Part shown: positions 6,755-13,658 of the stretch, piece after piece | Position numbering within the stretch: the first letter of the stretch is position 1 | How the letters are laid out: every line of letters starts with the position of its first letter | From: an uncultured Actinomycetes bacterium | GTDB taxonomy: Bacteria; Actinomycetota; Acidimicrobiia; Acidimicrobiales; Acidimicrobilacustridaceae | Direction of reading: 5' to 3' | Assembly (NCBI GenBank): GCA_945957335.1 | Contig: CAMFLJ010000056.1 | Span: forward strand, 1 to 15,041 | DNA: 15,041 bases | Translations under genes and position numbers: made by a program | The notes under the pieces: generated by a model | Told to the model about the DNA's origin: nothing | The model's database searches: none | Seen by the model: only the letters and a program-made list of their open reading frames with translations

Positions 6755-7528
6755 TCAGCGCCCGGAACGTCGCTGGTAGGCCGTGGCCACGCTCGTCAGG
6801 AACATCTCGGGCGGCACCTGCGTGGGCACCGGGATGCGCATGCGGCCGGCCACCATCGTCGCCACCTCGGTGGTGACCTGCCACCGCGCGTCGGGGGCCA
6901 GCTCGCCGCAGCGGAGCAGCACCGCCCGCACCACGCCGTACTGCTCGTCGGTGATGGGCGACACGTCGAGCGACTGCACGTAGCTCTCCCAGTTCCAGGG
7001 CACGCCGAACGCCACCGGCGGGGCGGCCCGCCGGCCGGCGCGCTGGCGCAGCACGATCGTGCCGGCGACGTGGTCGCCCAGGCGCTGCTCGCGGCGGCTG
7101 GTCAGGATCGAGATCACGGCGGGGATGCCCACCAGCGCGTAGATCTCGATCAGGCCGATCATCGAGCGGATGGCGGCGTGGCGGAACCGCTCCGGGGCGC
7201 CCTCGCGGGTCACCACCCGCAGACCCATGGTGGCCTTGCCGAGCGTGCGGCCGTTCCAGAACGTCTCCATCACCGCCGGGTAGCCGACCAGGGCGAGGAA
7301 GAAGCCGATCAGGAGCGCGATCGCGGCCACCGCCCCGCCGAGCTCGGCGCCCATGGCCGCGGCGACGAACGCGACGATCATCGTCAGCACGAACAGCGAC
7401 CCGAACTGCACGCCGATGTCGAGGAGCTCGGCGATGGTCCGCGATGCCACCCCGGCGGTCTCGAACTCGAGGAGGACCGCTTCGGGGGTGACGATGCCCG
7501 TGGCTGGTGGGCCGCCCGTCGTCGCCAT
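6755..7528 (-). CDS. RDD-family membrane protein
   Basis: This 257-aa protein has the RDD-domain pattern. The first helix follows R30-TIAELLD; a second hydrophobic block spans about 64-85; then come GRTLGKATMGLRVV at 93-106 and a third TM at about 122-142. QRLGDHVAGTIVL at 148-160 closes the domain and is the family's most recognisable segment. The roughly 95-residue soluble tail (EQYGVVRAVLLRCGEL..., ending YQRRSGR) is beyond the core domain and looks helical. RDD proteins are poorly understood; some have been linked to ion transport. Here the gene stands back-to-back with the SpoIIM-family gene (start codons 24 bp apart), an association also known from mycobacterial genomes, which ties it to the MoxR cluster. 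The start is ATG 7528, with a TACCGT box 9 nt upstream and no Shine-Dalgarno. Confidence 0.9.
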   Translation of the reverse strand: MATTGGPPATGIVTPEAVLLEFETAGVASRTIAELLDIGVQFGSLFVLTMIVAFVAAAMGAELGGAVAAIALLIGFFLALVGYPAVMETFWNGRTLGKATMGLRVVTREGAPERFRHAAIRSMIGLIEIYALVGIPAVISILTSRREQRLGDHVAGTIVLRQRAGRRAAPPVAFGVPWNWESYVQSLDVSPITDEQYGVVRAVLLRCGELAPDARWQVTTEVATMVAGRMRIPVPTQVPPEMFLTSVATAYQRRSGR

Positions 7529-7536
7529 GGCGCGCC

Positions 7537-7543
7537 TACGGTA
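7537..7543. promoter_or_regulatory. Symmetric bidirectional -10 element (RDD / SpoIIM divergent pair)
   Basis: TACGGTA reads as TACGGT on the plus strand and TACCGT on the minus strand, so one 7-bp element offers a TANNNT box in each direction. The plus start codon is 10 nt away and the minus start codon 9 nt away. Transcription starts 6-7 nt from each box would leave leaders of only 2-4 nt. With 24 bp between start codons there is no room for two separate promoters. Confidence 0.5.
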
Positions 7544-7552
7544 GCGATCGGC

Positions 7553-8584
7553 GTGGACATCGACCGGTACCTCCTGCTGAACCAGCCCGGCTGGGATCGC
7601 CTGGCGGAGCTCAGCGGGCGCGCCCGCTGGAAGCGCTCGAGCCTCTCTGCGGCCGAGATCGACGAGCTCGTGTCGCTCTACCAGCGCACCGCCGCCCAGC
7701 TCTCGCACGTCCGCACGACCTACCGCGATCCCGAGCTCATCAGCCGGCTCACCTCTCTGGTCGCCGGTGCCTCGGCCGCGATCTACGGCCAGCGGTCGCG
7801 GCCGGGTCGAGCGTTCGGCCGGTTCTTCGCCGACACGTTCCCCGCGGCGGTCTGGCACCTCCGGCGCTTCATCGCCATCGCCGTCGTTGTCACGTTCCTG
7901 CCCGCCATCGGCATGGCGGTCTGGCTCACCCACGACGACGCCGCCCTCGCCCGCTCCGGCAGCCCCAGCGAGCGCCAGACCTACGTCGAGGACCGCTTCG
8001 AGCAGTACTACTCCGACCAGCCCTCGGCGGTGTTCTTCACCCAGGTCACGACGAACAACATCCGGGTGTCGTTCATGGCGTTCGCCCTCGGGCTCTTCGC
8101 CATGGTGCCGGGCATGTTGATCCTGGCCGTCAACGGCCTCAACCTCGGCCAGGCCGCGGCGTGGATGATCGCCGCGGGCGACGGAGGGCGCTTCTTCGGC
8201 CTGATCCTCCCCCACGGCCTGCTCGAGCTCACGTCGATCGTGATCGCCGGTGGCGCGGGGCTCGCGCTCGGGTGGGCGTGGATCGCGCCCGGCGACCGTC
8301 GCCGCAGCGACGCGCTGGGCCAGGAGGGCCGGCGGGCGGCGGCGGTCGTGCTCGGCCTCATGGCCACGTTCCTCATCGCCGGCACCATCGAGGGCTTCCT
8401 CACCGGCAGCGGCCTCTCCGCCGCGATCAGGGTCACGGTCGGCGCCTCGGTGTTCGTGGCCTTCGTCGCCTACGTGGTGGTGCGAGGCCGGGGCGCCGCC
8501 GCACGGGGCATCACCGGGGTGATGGGCGAGAGCGACGTCGGCCGGCGGCCTCAGAGCGCGCCGGTGGCCTTGACGTCGAGGTAG
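7553..8584 (+). CDS. SpoIIM-family (stage II sporulation protein M-like, DUF95) membrane protein
   Basis: This 343-aa protein has an N-terminal cytoplasmic helical region (1-100, ELVSLYQRTAAQLSHVRTTYRD), then about five TM segments (roughly 105-125, 170-193, 214-243, 262-282, 296-310). The family marks are TNNIRVSFMAFALG at 167-180 and PHGLLELTSIVIAGG at 220-234, the HGxxEL signature being very characteristic. In Bacillus, SpoIIM works with SpoIID and SpoIIP in septal peptidoglycan remodelling during engulfment. Actinobacterial homologues occur in non-sporulating species next to MoxR/DUF58 genes and have no settled role. The start is GTG 7553, 24 bp from the divergent RDD start; no Shine-Dalgarno, consistent with a near-leaderless message. 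The 3' end overlaps the convergent DUF58 gene by 34 bp, so the last 11 codons are antisense to it. Confidence 0.92.
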   Translation: MDIDRYLLLNQPGWDRLAELSGRARWKRSSLSAAEIDELVSLYQRTAAQLSHVRTTYRDPELISRLTSLVAGASAAIYGQRSRPGRAFGRFFADTFPAAVWHLRRFIAIAVVVTFLPAIGMAVWLTHDDAALARSGSPSERQTYVEDRFEQYYSDQPSAVFFTQVTTNNIRVSFMAFALGLFAMVPGMLILAVNGLNLGQAAAWMIAAGDGGRFFGLILPHGLLELTSIVIAGGAGLALGWAWIAPGDRRRSDALGQEGRRAAAVVLGLMATFLIAGTIEGFLTGSGLSAAIRVTVGASVFVAFVAYVVVRGRGAAARGITGVMGESDVGRRPQSAPVALTSR

Positions 8585-9858
8585 AGGTCGCAGAGGAGCC
8601 CGGCAAGCTTTCCTGGCGGAGCGTCGACGACAGTGGCGCCCATCCCCCGCAGGCGGGCGGCGGCCCGGTTGCGGGCGTCGAGGGCGTCGACGGCGGCGGC
8701 CGACAGGTAGGCCTCCTCCGGGTCGACGGGCGGGGTGGCCGCCCAGCGCACGACGTCGGGGTCGTGGACCGCGGCGACGACGACCCGGTGGCGCGAGGCG
8801 ATCAACGGCATGGCCGGCAGGAGCGACTCGATCATCGCCTCCTCGACCAGGTCGGTGAGCAGCACGAACAGCGCCCGGCGCCGGAAGCGGGCGAGGGTGT
8901 CGGCGAAGGCCCCCGCGTAGTCGGACTCGGCGAGCACGGGCTGGAGCTCGGGGAACACGTCGGCCACCCGGCCCACCTGGCGGGCGCCCGACGCGGGTGG
9001 GACCACCGCTCGAACCGTGGCGTCGAAGGCCACCAGCCCGGCCCGGTCGCCGAGGCGGGCGGCGACGCTGGTGAGGGCCATCGCCGCGTCCATGGCGTGC
9101 TCGACGCGCGGCACGCCGGCCACCTGCCCGGCCATCACCCGCCCGTTGTCGAGCAGGGTGACCACCACCTGGTTCTGCTCGGCCCGGTAGGTGCGCACGA
9201 TCGCCCGGCCGGTGCGGGCGGTGGCCGACCAGTCCATGCGGCGGGACTCGTCGTCGGGCGTGTACTCGCGCAGCTGGTCGAAGTCGGTGCCACCGCCGCG
9301 GCCCTGGGCCGTGCGCAGGCCGACCTCCTGGCGCCGGGCCCGCCGCACGCGCAGCTCGGCCTCGTCACGGGAGGGGAACCGCGGGTACACGAAGATGCGA
9401 CCCGGCAGGCGGCGGGTGCGCTGGCGGGCGACGAGCCCCATCGGCCCCTCGGTGCGCACGACCACGTCGGTGGGCTCGAACCGGCCCCGGCGCGAGGGGC
9501 GCAGCACGGCGTCGACCTCGACGGTCTCACGACGGTGCACCCGCACCCGGAAGCGCCGCCGGCTGGCCCGCAGCGACGGGGCGAGCTGGTCGGCCACCCA
9601 CACGGTGACCGCACGCGCGGCAGTGTGCTCGACGCTCCACGAGACGGTCACAGGCGCGTCGAGCACGCCCGAGGCGGGCAGCTCGCGCTCGACCGAGATC
9701 CGCTTCGGTGAGACGGCGGCGGCCAGGTCGACGAGCACCGCCAAGAGCAGCAGCCCCTCGACCAGCCACAGCGCACCGGCCCGACCGACCACGAGCAGCA
9801 CGACGATCGACGCGGCGACGAGCGCGGCCAGGCGTCGGGTCGGGACGGGGAGGGTCAC
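8551..9858 (-). CDS. DUF58 / von Willebrand A-like protein, partner of MoxR
   Basis: This 435-aa protein has two N-terminal TM helices (about 9-26 and 29-48), a beta-rich region (50-160), and the DUF58 signature DFDQLREYTPDDESRRMDW with SATAR at 192-215. A vWA-like fold follows. Its MIDAS is degenerate: the first motif is D237-NGRVM instead of DxSxS, while a later Asp is kept in FVLLTDL (D336). DUF58 proteins are nearly always encoded beside MoxR ATPases and are thought to link the ATPase to a target or membrane site. It is the last gene of the five-gene operon, 19 bp after the MoxR stop. The start is GTG 9858; an earlier ATG at 9924 would overlap moxR and add a Pro/Cys-rich unhydrophobic tail, so it is less likely. 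Its 3' end overlaps the convergent SpoIIM gene. Confidence 0.93.
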   Translation of the reverse strand: MTLPVPTRRLAALVAASIVVLLVVGRAGALWLVEGLLLLAVLVDLAAAVSPKRISVERELPASGVLDAPVTVSWSVEHTAARAVTVWVADQLAPSLRASRRRFRVRVHRRETVEVDAVLRPSRRGRFEPTDVVVRTEGPMGLVARQRTRRLPGRIFVYPRFPSRDEAELRVRRARRQEVGLRTAQGRGGGTDFDQLREYTPDDESRRMDWSATARTGRAIVRTYRAEQNQVVVTLLDNGRVMAGQVAGVPRVEHAMDAAMALTSVAARLGDRAGLVAFDATVRAVVPPASGARQVGRVADVFPELQPVLAESDYAGAFADTLARFRRRALFVLLTDLVEEAMIESLLPAMPLIASRHRVVVAAVHDPDVVRWAATPPVDPEEAYLSAAAVDALDARNRAAARLRGMGATVVDAPPGKLAGLLCDLYLDVKATGAL

Positions 9859-9877
9859 GTCGGGCTCGGCCTCGGGC

Positions 9878-10870
9878 TCAGCGGGGCACGGGGACGGTGG
9901 CGAGCACGCCGTCGAGCACGCCATCGGGGGTCACGCCCTCGAGCTCGAGCTCGGGCCGCACCATCAGCCGGTGGCGGAGGGTGGGCTTGGCGATGGCCTT
10001 CACCTCGTCGGGGGTGACGAAGTCGCGGCCCGACAGCCACGCCCAGGCCTTGGCGGCGTGGAGCAGCGACGCCGCACCGCGGGGCGACACGCCCAGCGAG
10101 AGCGACGGCGACTCGCGGGTGGCCCGCACCACCGCCACGATGTACTCCAGCACCGGCTGCTCGACCCGGAGGCGACCGACCGCGGCCCTGCCGGCGGCCA
10201 GGTCGGCCGCACCGGCGACGGGCCGCACCCCGGCCGCCGCGATGTCGTGGGGGTCCATGCCGGCGTCGTGGCGAACGAGCACGTCGATCTCCTCCGCCGC
10301 GCTCGGGTAGCCCACGTCGAGCTTGAACAGGAACCGGTCGAGCTGGGCCTCGGGCAGGGGGTAGGTGCCCTCGTACTCGATCGGGTTCTGGGTGGCGATC
10401 ACCAGGAACGGCTCGGGCAGCAGGTGCGCCGTGCCCTCGACGGTGACCTGGCGCTCCTCCATCGCCTCGAGCAGCGCGGCCTGGGTCTTGGGGGGCGTGC
10501 GGTTCACCTCGTCGGCGAGCAGCAGGTTGGTGAACACCGGGCCCTCGCGGAAGGTGAACGAGCCCTCGGCCTGGCGGTAGACGACCTGTCCGATGAGGTC
10601 CGACGGCATGAGGTCGGGGGTGAACTGCACCCGGCGGGTCTCGAGGTCGAGGGCGGCGGCCAGCGTCTTCACGAGCAGGGTCTTGGCCGTGCCCGGCACA
10701 CCCTCGAGCAGCACGTGGCCACGGCTGAGCAGGGCCACGACGATGCCCGACACGGTGCCCTCCTGGCCGACCACCACCTTGGCGACCTCGGCGCGGAGAC
10801 GGGCGATGGCGGCGCGCGGGTCGTCGGACGACGGCGGGCCGGGAGGCGGGGGGACGGTGGGGTCGCTCAC
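9878..10870 (-). CDS. moxR: MoxR-family AAA+ ATPase
   Basis: MoxR ATPases are chaperone-like AAA+ proteins that mature or assemble protein complexes, usually with a vWA-type partner. The 330-aa protein shows Walker A GVPGTAKT (57-64), Walker B LLLADEVNR (116-124; D120, E121), sensor 1 in ATQNP (N162), the QLDRF arginine (R179) and sensor 2 in SPRGA (R264), so it should be an active ATPase. FTPDLMPSDLIG (83-94) and EYEGTYPLPEAQLDRF (165-180) are typical of the family. Length is standard, with a Pro-rich N-terminus. The start GTG 10870 overlaps the DUF4350 stop (GTGA) and has an AGGAG Shine-Dalgarno 7 nt upstream. DUF58 follows 19 bp downstream. The substrate is unknown. Confidence 0.97.
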   Translation of the reverse strand: MSDPTVPPPPGPPSSDDPRAAIARLRAEVAKVVVGQEGTVSGIVVALLSRGHVLLEGVPGTAKTLLVKTLAAALDLETRRVQFTPDLMPSDLIGQVVYRQAEGSFTFREGPVFTNLLLADEVNRTPPKTQAALLEAMEERQVTVEGTAHLLPEPFLVIATQNPIEYEGTYPLPEAQLDRFLFKLDVGYPSAAEEIDVLVRHDAGMDPHDIAAAGVRPVAGAADLAAGRAAVGRLRVEQPVLEYIVAVVRATRESPSLSLGVSPRGAASLLHAAKAWAWLSGRDFVTPDEVKAIAKPTLRHRLMVRPELELEGVTPDGVLDGVLATVPVPR

Positions 10871-12144
10871 GGGAGGTCTCCTGGGTCGGGCGGTGCGGAC
10901 GGAGCAGCGGTCGTGGAGGGTGCTGCGGGAACAGGTGCGGCGCTGGGTGCCGCGGCCGAGGGCACCCGGCCGCCGCCCAGCGCGGCGGCGACGACCTCGT
11001 CGAGCTCGCGGGCCACGACGGCCAGGGCGGCGTCGTCGGCCACGGGGTGGTCGTAGAGGGCCTGCTCGAGCCGGTCGCGGTCGAGTCCGGAGCGCGCCTC
11101 GGTGGTTGCCACCACGACCTCGGGCGGCGAGCCCGCGGCCAGGCCGTACGCCGAGGCCAGGCGGCGGCGCGCGGCGCGGCGCAGCGAGGCGGCGGCCCTG
11201 TCGCGGGCCCCGGCGTGCTCCATCAACCCGCCGACCGCGCGGGTGAGCTCGGAACCGGCGATCTCGACCGGCGGGTCCTCGGGCACCGGGCGGCCGAGGC
11301 GGCGGGCGCGGTAGAGGGCGTAGACGACGAAGGCGACGAGCAGCTGCAGCAGCGCCAGCGTCACGCCCGTCGGCAGGCTGAGCGAGCTGTTGTCGTCGGG
11401 CTGGAGGCCGGTGCCGTCGGGCCCCGCGGTGAGCACCGCGAGCCGGGTGCCGCGCTCGGGCACGGCGAGGGCGGCGAACAACCCGGCGTTGTCGGCCTGG
11501 TCGAGCGCCTCGTTGGTGAACAGCCACGGCGAGCCGACCGACACGAGCAGGCCGCGGCCGATGCGCTCGACGACGACGACCGCGCCGTTGCGGTCGGAGA
11601 AGCAGCCGGTGGCGTCGGGCGGGACGTCGAAGCGGTAGACGGGCCCGAACGACTCGAGGTCGGTGAGGGCGGCGACGCCCGCGGGCTCGACCACGTCGCA
11701 TCGGCCCCGGTCGACGGTGGTCGAGTCCTGGAAGGTGTCGCCCTGCCCGAGCGTGGCCGGCGGGGTGAGGGGCGAGGCGGGGTCGGCCATCACGAACGTG
11801 TGGCCGGCGGCGATCCAGTCGCGCAGCGCCGCCTCGCGGTCGGGGGCGACGAGGTCCTCGAAGGCGATGGCCACGTCGACGTCGTCACCGGGCAGCTCGG
11901 AGCTCACCTCGACCTCGGCGCCGAGACGACCGGCCACCTCGACCGCGGCCTTGGTGCCCTGGGCCCCGGTGGAGGTGGGGTCGAGCGGCGGCCCGTCGTT
12001 GCGCTGGGCCGGCGCCAGCAGTGCGAGCACCACCACGGCGACGACGATGGCCACGACCACGCCGATGACCACCACGCCCGGTCCGCGGCGCCCGCCGCCC
12101 CCCTGGCGCGAGCCGGTCGGGGCCGACGAGGCGACGGCCGTCAC
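10867..12144 (-). CDS. DUF4350 domain membrane protein
   Basis: This 425-aa protein has a basic Gly-rich N-terminus, TM1 at about 23-45, an exported domain (46-258), TM2 at about 260-279, and a cytoplasmic tail that ends in an Ala/Pro-rich stretch. The exported part matches DUF4350: N-terminal DPTSTGAQGTKAAVEV, the alpha/beta pattern VAIAFEDL...LRDWIAAGHTFVMADP (91-122), GRGLLVSVGSPWLFTNEAL (196-214) and DNAGLF, the family's most conserved end. The fold resembles class I glutamine amidotransferase-like domains, but I see no catalytic triad. C149 and C181 could form a disulfide. It overlaps both neighbours by 4 bp (GTGA), so translation is coupled to DUF4129 upstream and MoxR downstream. The pairing of DUF4350 with DUF4129/MoxR/DUF58 recurs in Actinobacteria and archaea; the function is unknown. 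Confidence 0.88.
   Translation of the reverse strand: MTAVASSAPTGSRQGGGGRRGPGVVVIGVVVAIVVAVVVLALLAPAQRNDGPPLDPTSTGAQGTKAAVEVAGRLGAEVEVSSELPGDDVDVAIAFEDLVAPDREAALRDWIAAGHTFVMADPASPLTPPATLGQGDTFQDSTTVDRGRCDVVEPAGVAALTDLESFGPVYRFDVPPDATGCFSDRNGAVVVVERIGRGLLVSVGSPWLFTNEALDQADNAGLFAALAVPERGTRLAVLTAGPDGTGLQPDDNSSLSLPTGVTLALLQLLVAFVVYALYRARRLGRPVPEDPPVEIAGSELTRAVGGLMEHAGARDRAAASLRRAARRRLASAYGLAAGSPPEVVVATTEARSGLDRDRLEQALYDHPVADDAALAVVARELDEVVAAALGGGRVPSAAAPSAAPVPAAPSTTAAPSAPPDPGDLP
10878..10882 (-). promoter_or_regulatory. Ribosome binding site of moxR inside the DUF4350 gene
   Basis: AGGAG lies 7 nt before the moxR GTG at 10870 and within the last codons of DUF4350, so moxR can reinitiate as well as couple through the GTGA overlap. 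Confidence 0.6.
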
Positions 12145-12764
12145 CGGGCCTCCTCCTCGACGGTGCGGGCGAGCTCGCGGAAGCGCTCGGCCTCCTCGGG
12201 CCCGGTGGGCAGGTTGCCGTACCAGGCGCGGTCGAACAGTTCGGCGGCGCCGTCGAAGTCGGGCGCCGCGGTGGGGGCGGCCGCGCCCACCTCGCGGCGG
12301 TGCTCGCCGGTGGTGCGCGACGCGGCCGGATCGACGACTCGACGGTCGGCCATCACGGCGACGAGTGCCCGGTAGCGGGCCCGCATGGCATCGCGCCACC
12401 GGCCCTCGGCCTCCATCCGCTCGGCCTCGCGGGCCCAGTCGACCTCGGCCTCGCGTCGGCGGCGCCGGGTCGAGGTGCGCTCGGCGTCGTCGACCTCGTC
12501 GCCCGTGGCCCGCCGGGTGCGCCGGATCGACCGCACCGCCAGGACCACGGCCACGGTGGCGCCGGCCACCGCCACGATCACGACGATCCACCCGATCACC
12601 GAGCTGCCGCCACCTCCCCCACCGAGCGAGCTGAACAGGCGCTGGAGCCACTCGTCGACGGCGTTCAGCGCCTTGGAGATCCACGACTCGCCGGCCTGGC
12701 GGTACTCGGGGCCGCTCAGGACCTCCTCGGCGGCCTGGCGGGCCTGGTCGGCGTCAGCCGGCAC
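12141..12764 (-). CDS. DUF4129 domain protein, single TM
   Basis: This 207-aa protein has a helical N-terminus (1-45), a Gly-run (48-53), one TM helix (about 55-78), a basic linker, and a cytoplasmic helical DUF4129 domain: EGRWRDAMRARYRALVAVMADR (about 120-141), then T152 and the FDRAWYGNLP motif (177-186). In many bacteria DUF4129 forms the C-terminal end of TgpA-type transglutaminase-like membrane proteins beside moxR and DUF58; here it stands alone with no transglutaminase domain. The start is GTG 12764, 11 bp inside the 3' end of the upstream gene, and no clear Shine-Dalgarno is seen, so it depends on translational coupling. Its stop overlaps the DUF4350 start (GTGA). Confidence 0.85.
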   Translation of the reverse strand: MPADADQARQAAEEVLSGPEYRQAGESWISKALNAVDEWLQRLFSSLGGGGGGSSVIGWIVVIVAVAGATVAVVLAVRSIRRTRRATGDEVDDAERTSTRRRRREAEVDWAREAERMEAEGRWRDAMRARYRALVAVMADRRVVDPAASRTTGEHRREVGAAAPTAAPDFDGAAELFDRAWYGNLPTGPEEAERFRELARTVEEEAR

Positions 12765-13593
12765 GGCTGAACGCCACGGTGGCCCGCTGGCGGAGGTCGA
12801 GGCCCTCGGTGCGGACGCGCAGGTCGAGGTACAGCAGGACGCTGGCCGTCACGAGCGGGCCGGCGGTGAGCATGGCGGCCAGCGCGGAGACCACCGAGTT
12901 CACGGCCCAGCGGGCCCCCCACGGCAGCCCCTCGGCGAGGGCCGACGGGAGCAGGGTGAGGATCCACGTGAGCACGGTGGCGACGAGGCTCGAGAGCAGC
13001 ACCACGCCGAGCGCCATCCAGAAGCGCCGGGCGACGAGGCGCATCGAGCGACCGATCGCCGCGATCGGGCCGATGCCCTCAGCAGCGATCGCCGGTGCCA
13101 CGACGGCGGTGAACGTGAGCCACACCGCCAGGGGCAGGAAGCACATGACGTAGGAGATGACCGCCCCACCGGCGAGCAACGGCCACGCACCGAGGACGGC
13201 TCCGGACCGCCGCAGCGCCGACCCCATGGCGGCCGTGGCCCCGAGGCGGGTCCCCCACTGCCGGGCGGTCACGACGTCGGTGAGGGCCACACCGAGGTAG
13301 AGCACACCGAGCGAGCGGATGGCCGCGGCGAGCACGGTGGCCAGCAGCGCGGCGATCGGGAACGCGTCGCTCGTCGTGTTGCCGGTCGCGCCCGGGAGCG
13401 TGAGCAACGTGGACACGTTCGCGCCGACGGCCGCCGAGGCCAGGCCCGAGAGCACGGTGGCGGGCACGAGGCACATGGCCGACAGGGCGAGCACCGTCCC
13501 CGGCTGCTCGTGGAGGAGCCGCCACCCGCCGTCGAGCATGTCGGTGAGCGTCGCCGGTTCGACCGGCTCGACGATCACTGCCGGTTGCGCCAC
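12754..13593 (-). CDS. Multi-pass membrane protein, GPDPase-membrane-domain-like
   Basis: This 279-aa protein has about six hydrophobic helices and no obvious catalytic motif. TLTDMLDGGWRLLHEQPG (near 16-33) and the C-terminal LLYLDLRVRTEGLDLR (near 253-268) are the two hallmarks shared with the membrane domain that accompanies glycerophosphodiester phosphodiesterases and with many stand-alone membrane proteins of this type. No phosphodiesterase domain is attached. It is the first gene of the operon that continues with DUF4129, DUF4350, MoxR and DUF58, and its end overlaps DUF4129 by 11 bp. The start: GGAGGT (13598-13603) overlaps the GTG at 13599 but stands 4 nt before the GTG at 13593, so I prefer 13593. 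A weak CAGTCT box on the minus strand (13653-13648) is a possible -10. Confidence 0.8.
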   Translation of the reverse strand: MAQPAVIVEPVEPATLTDMLDGGWRLLHEQPGTVLALSAMCLVPATVLSGLASAAVGANVSTLLTLPGATGNTTSDAFPIAALLATVLAAAIRSLGVLYLGVALTDVVTARQWGTRLGATAAMGSALRRSGAVLGAWPLLAGGAVISYVMCFLPLAVWLTFTAVVAPAIAAEGIGPIAAIGRSMRLVARRFWMALGVVLLSSLVATVLTWILTLLPSALAEGLPWGARWAVNSVVSALAAMLTAGPLVTASVLLYLDLRVRTEGLDLRQRATVAFSRAG

Positions 13594-13597
13594 ACCC

Positions 13598-13603
13598 ACC
13601 TCC
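13598..13603 (-). promoter_or_regulatory. Shine-Dalgarno that sets the start of the MoxR operon's first gene
   Basis: The minus strand reads GGAGGT. It overlaps the upstream GTG (13599) and lies 4 nt before the GTG at 13593, so it argues for the shorter protein. Confidence 0.55.
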
Positions 13604-13646
13604 GCGGGTCGGCCGCCGCCCGGCCGTCACCACCAGTGTGCCCGGC

Positions 13647-13653
13647 CAGACTG
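13647..13653. promoter_or_regulatory. Weak candidate bidirectional -10 (methyltransferase / MoxR operon)
   Basis: CAGACTG gives CAGACT on the plus strand, six bases before GTG 13659, and CAGTCT on the minus strand, which would give the MoxR operon a leader of about 48 nt. Both keep only the A at position 2 and T at position 6 of TANNNT, so this is tentative. Confidence 0.25.
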
Positions 13654-13658
13654 TCGGG

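Noticed and set aside
4519..7552. Very long plus-strand open frames across mnmA, iscS and the RDD gene
   Set aside because: They mirror GC-rich codons of well-identified minus-strand genes and yield Arg/Gly/His/Ala-rich sequence with no motifs. Only the part from GTG 7553 (SpoIIM) is real.
7531..9711. Plus-strand open frame of over 700 codons across the SpoIIM and DUF58 genes
   Set aside because: It is an out-of-frame shadow: Arg/Pro-rich over the SpoIIM gene and antisense over DUF58, with no recognisable domain.
10871..11701. Minus-strand extension of the MoxR frame upstream of GTG 10870
   Set aside because: It overlaps DUF4350 in another frame and is Arg/Pro-rich. The AAA+ domain starts soon after GTG 10870, which has an AGGAG site.
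12385..13600. Plus-strand open frame antisense to the DUF4129 and GPDPase-membrane-like genes
   Set aside because: The translation is hydrophilic, rich in Glu/Gly/His/Arg, and lacks motifs; the minus strand gives coherent membrane proteins with overlapping starts and stops.
13638..13658. Upstream GTG start for the methyltransferase
   Set aside because: It is possible, but it has no Shine-Dalgarno or -10 box; GTG 13659 has the better promoter geometry and the conserved part begins after it.
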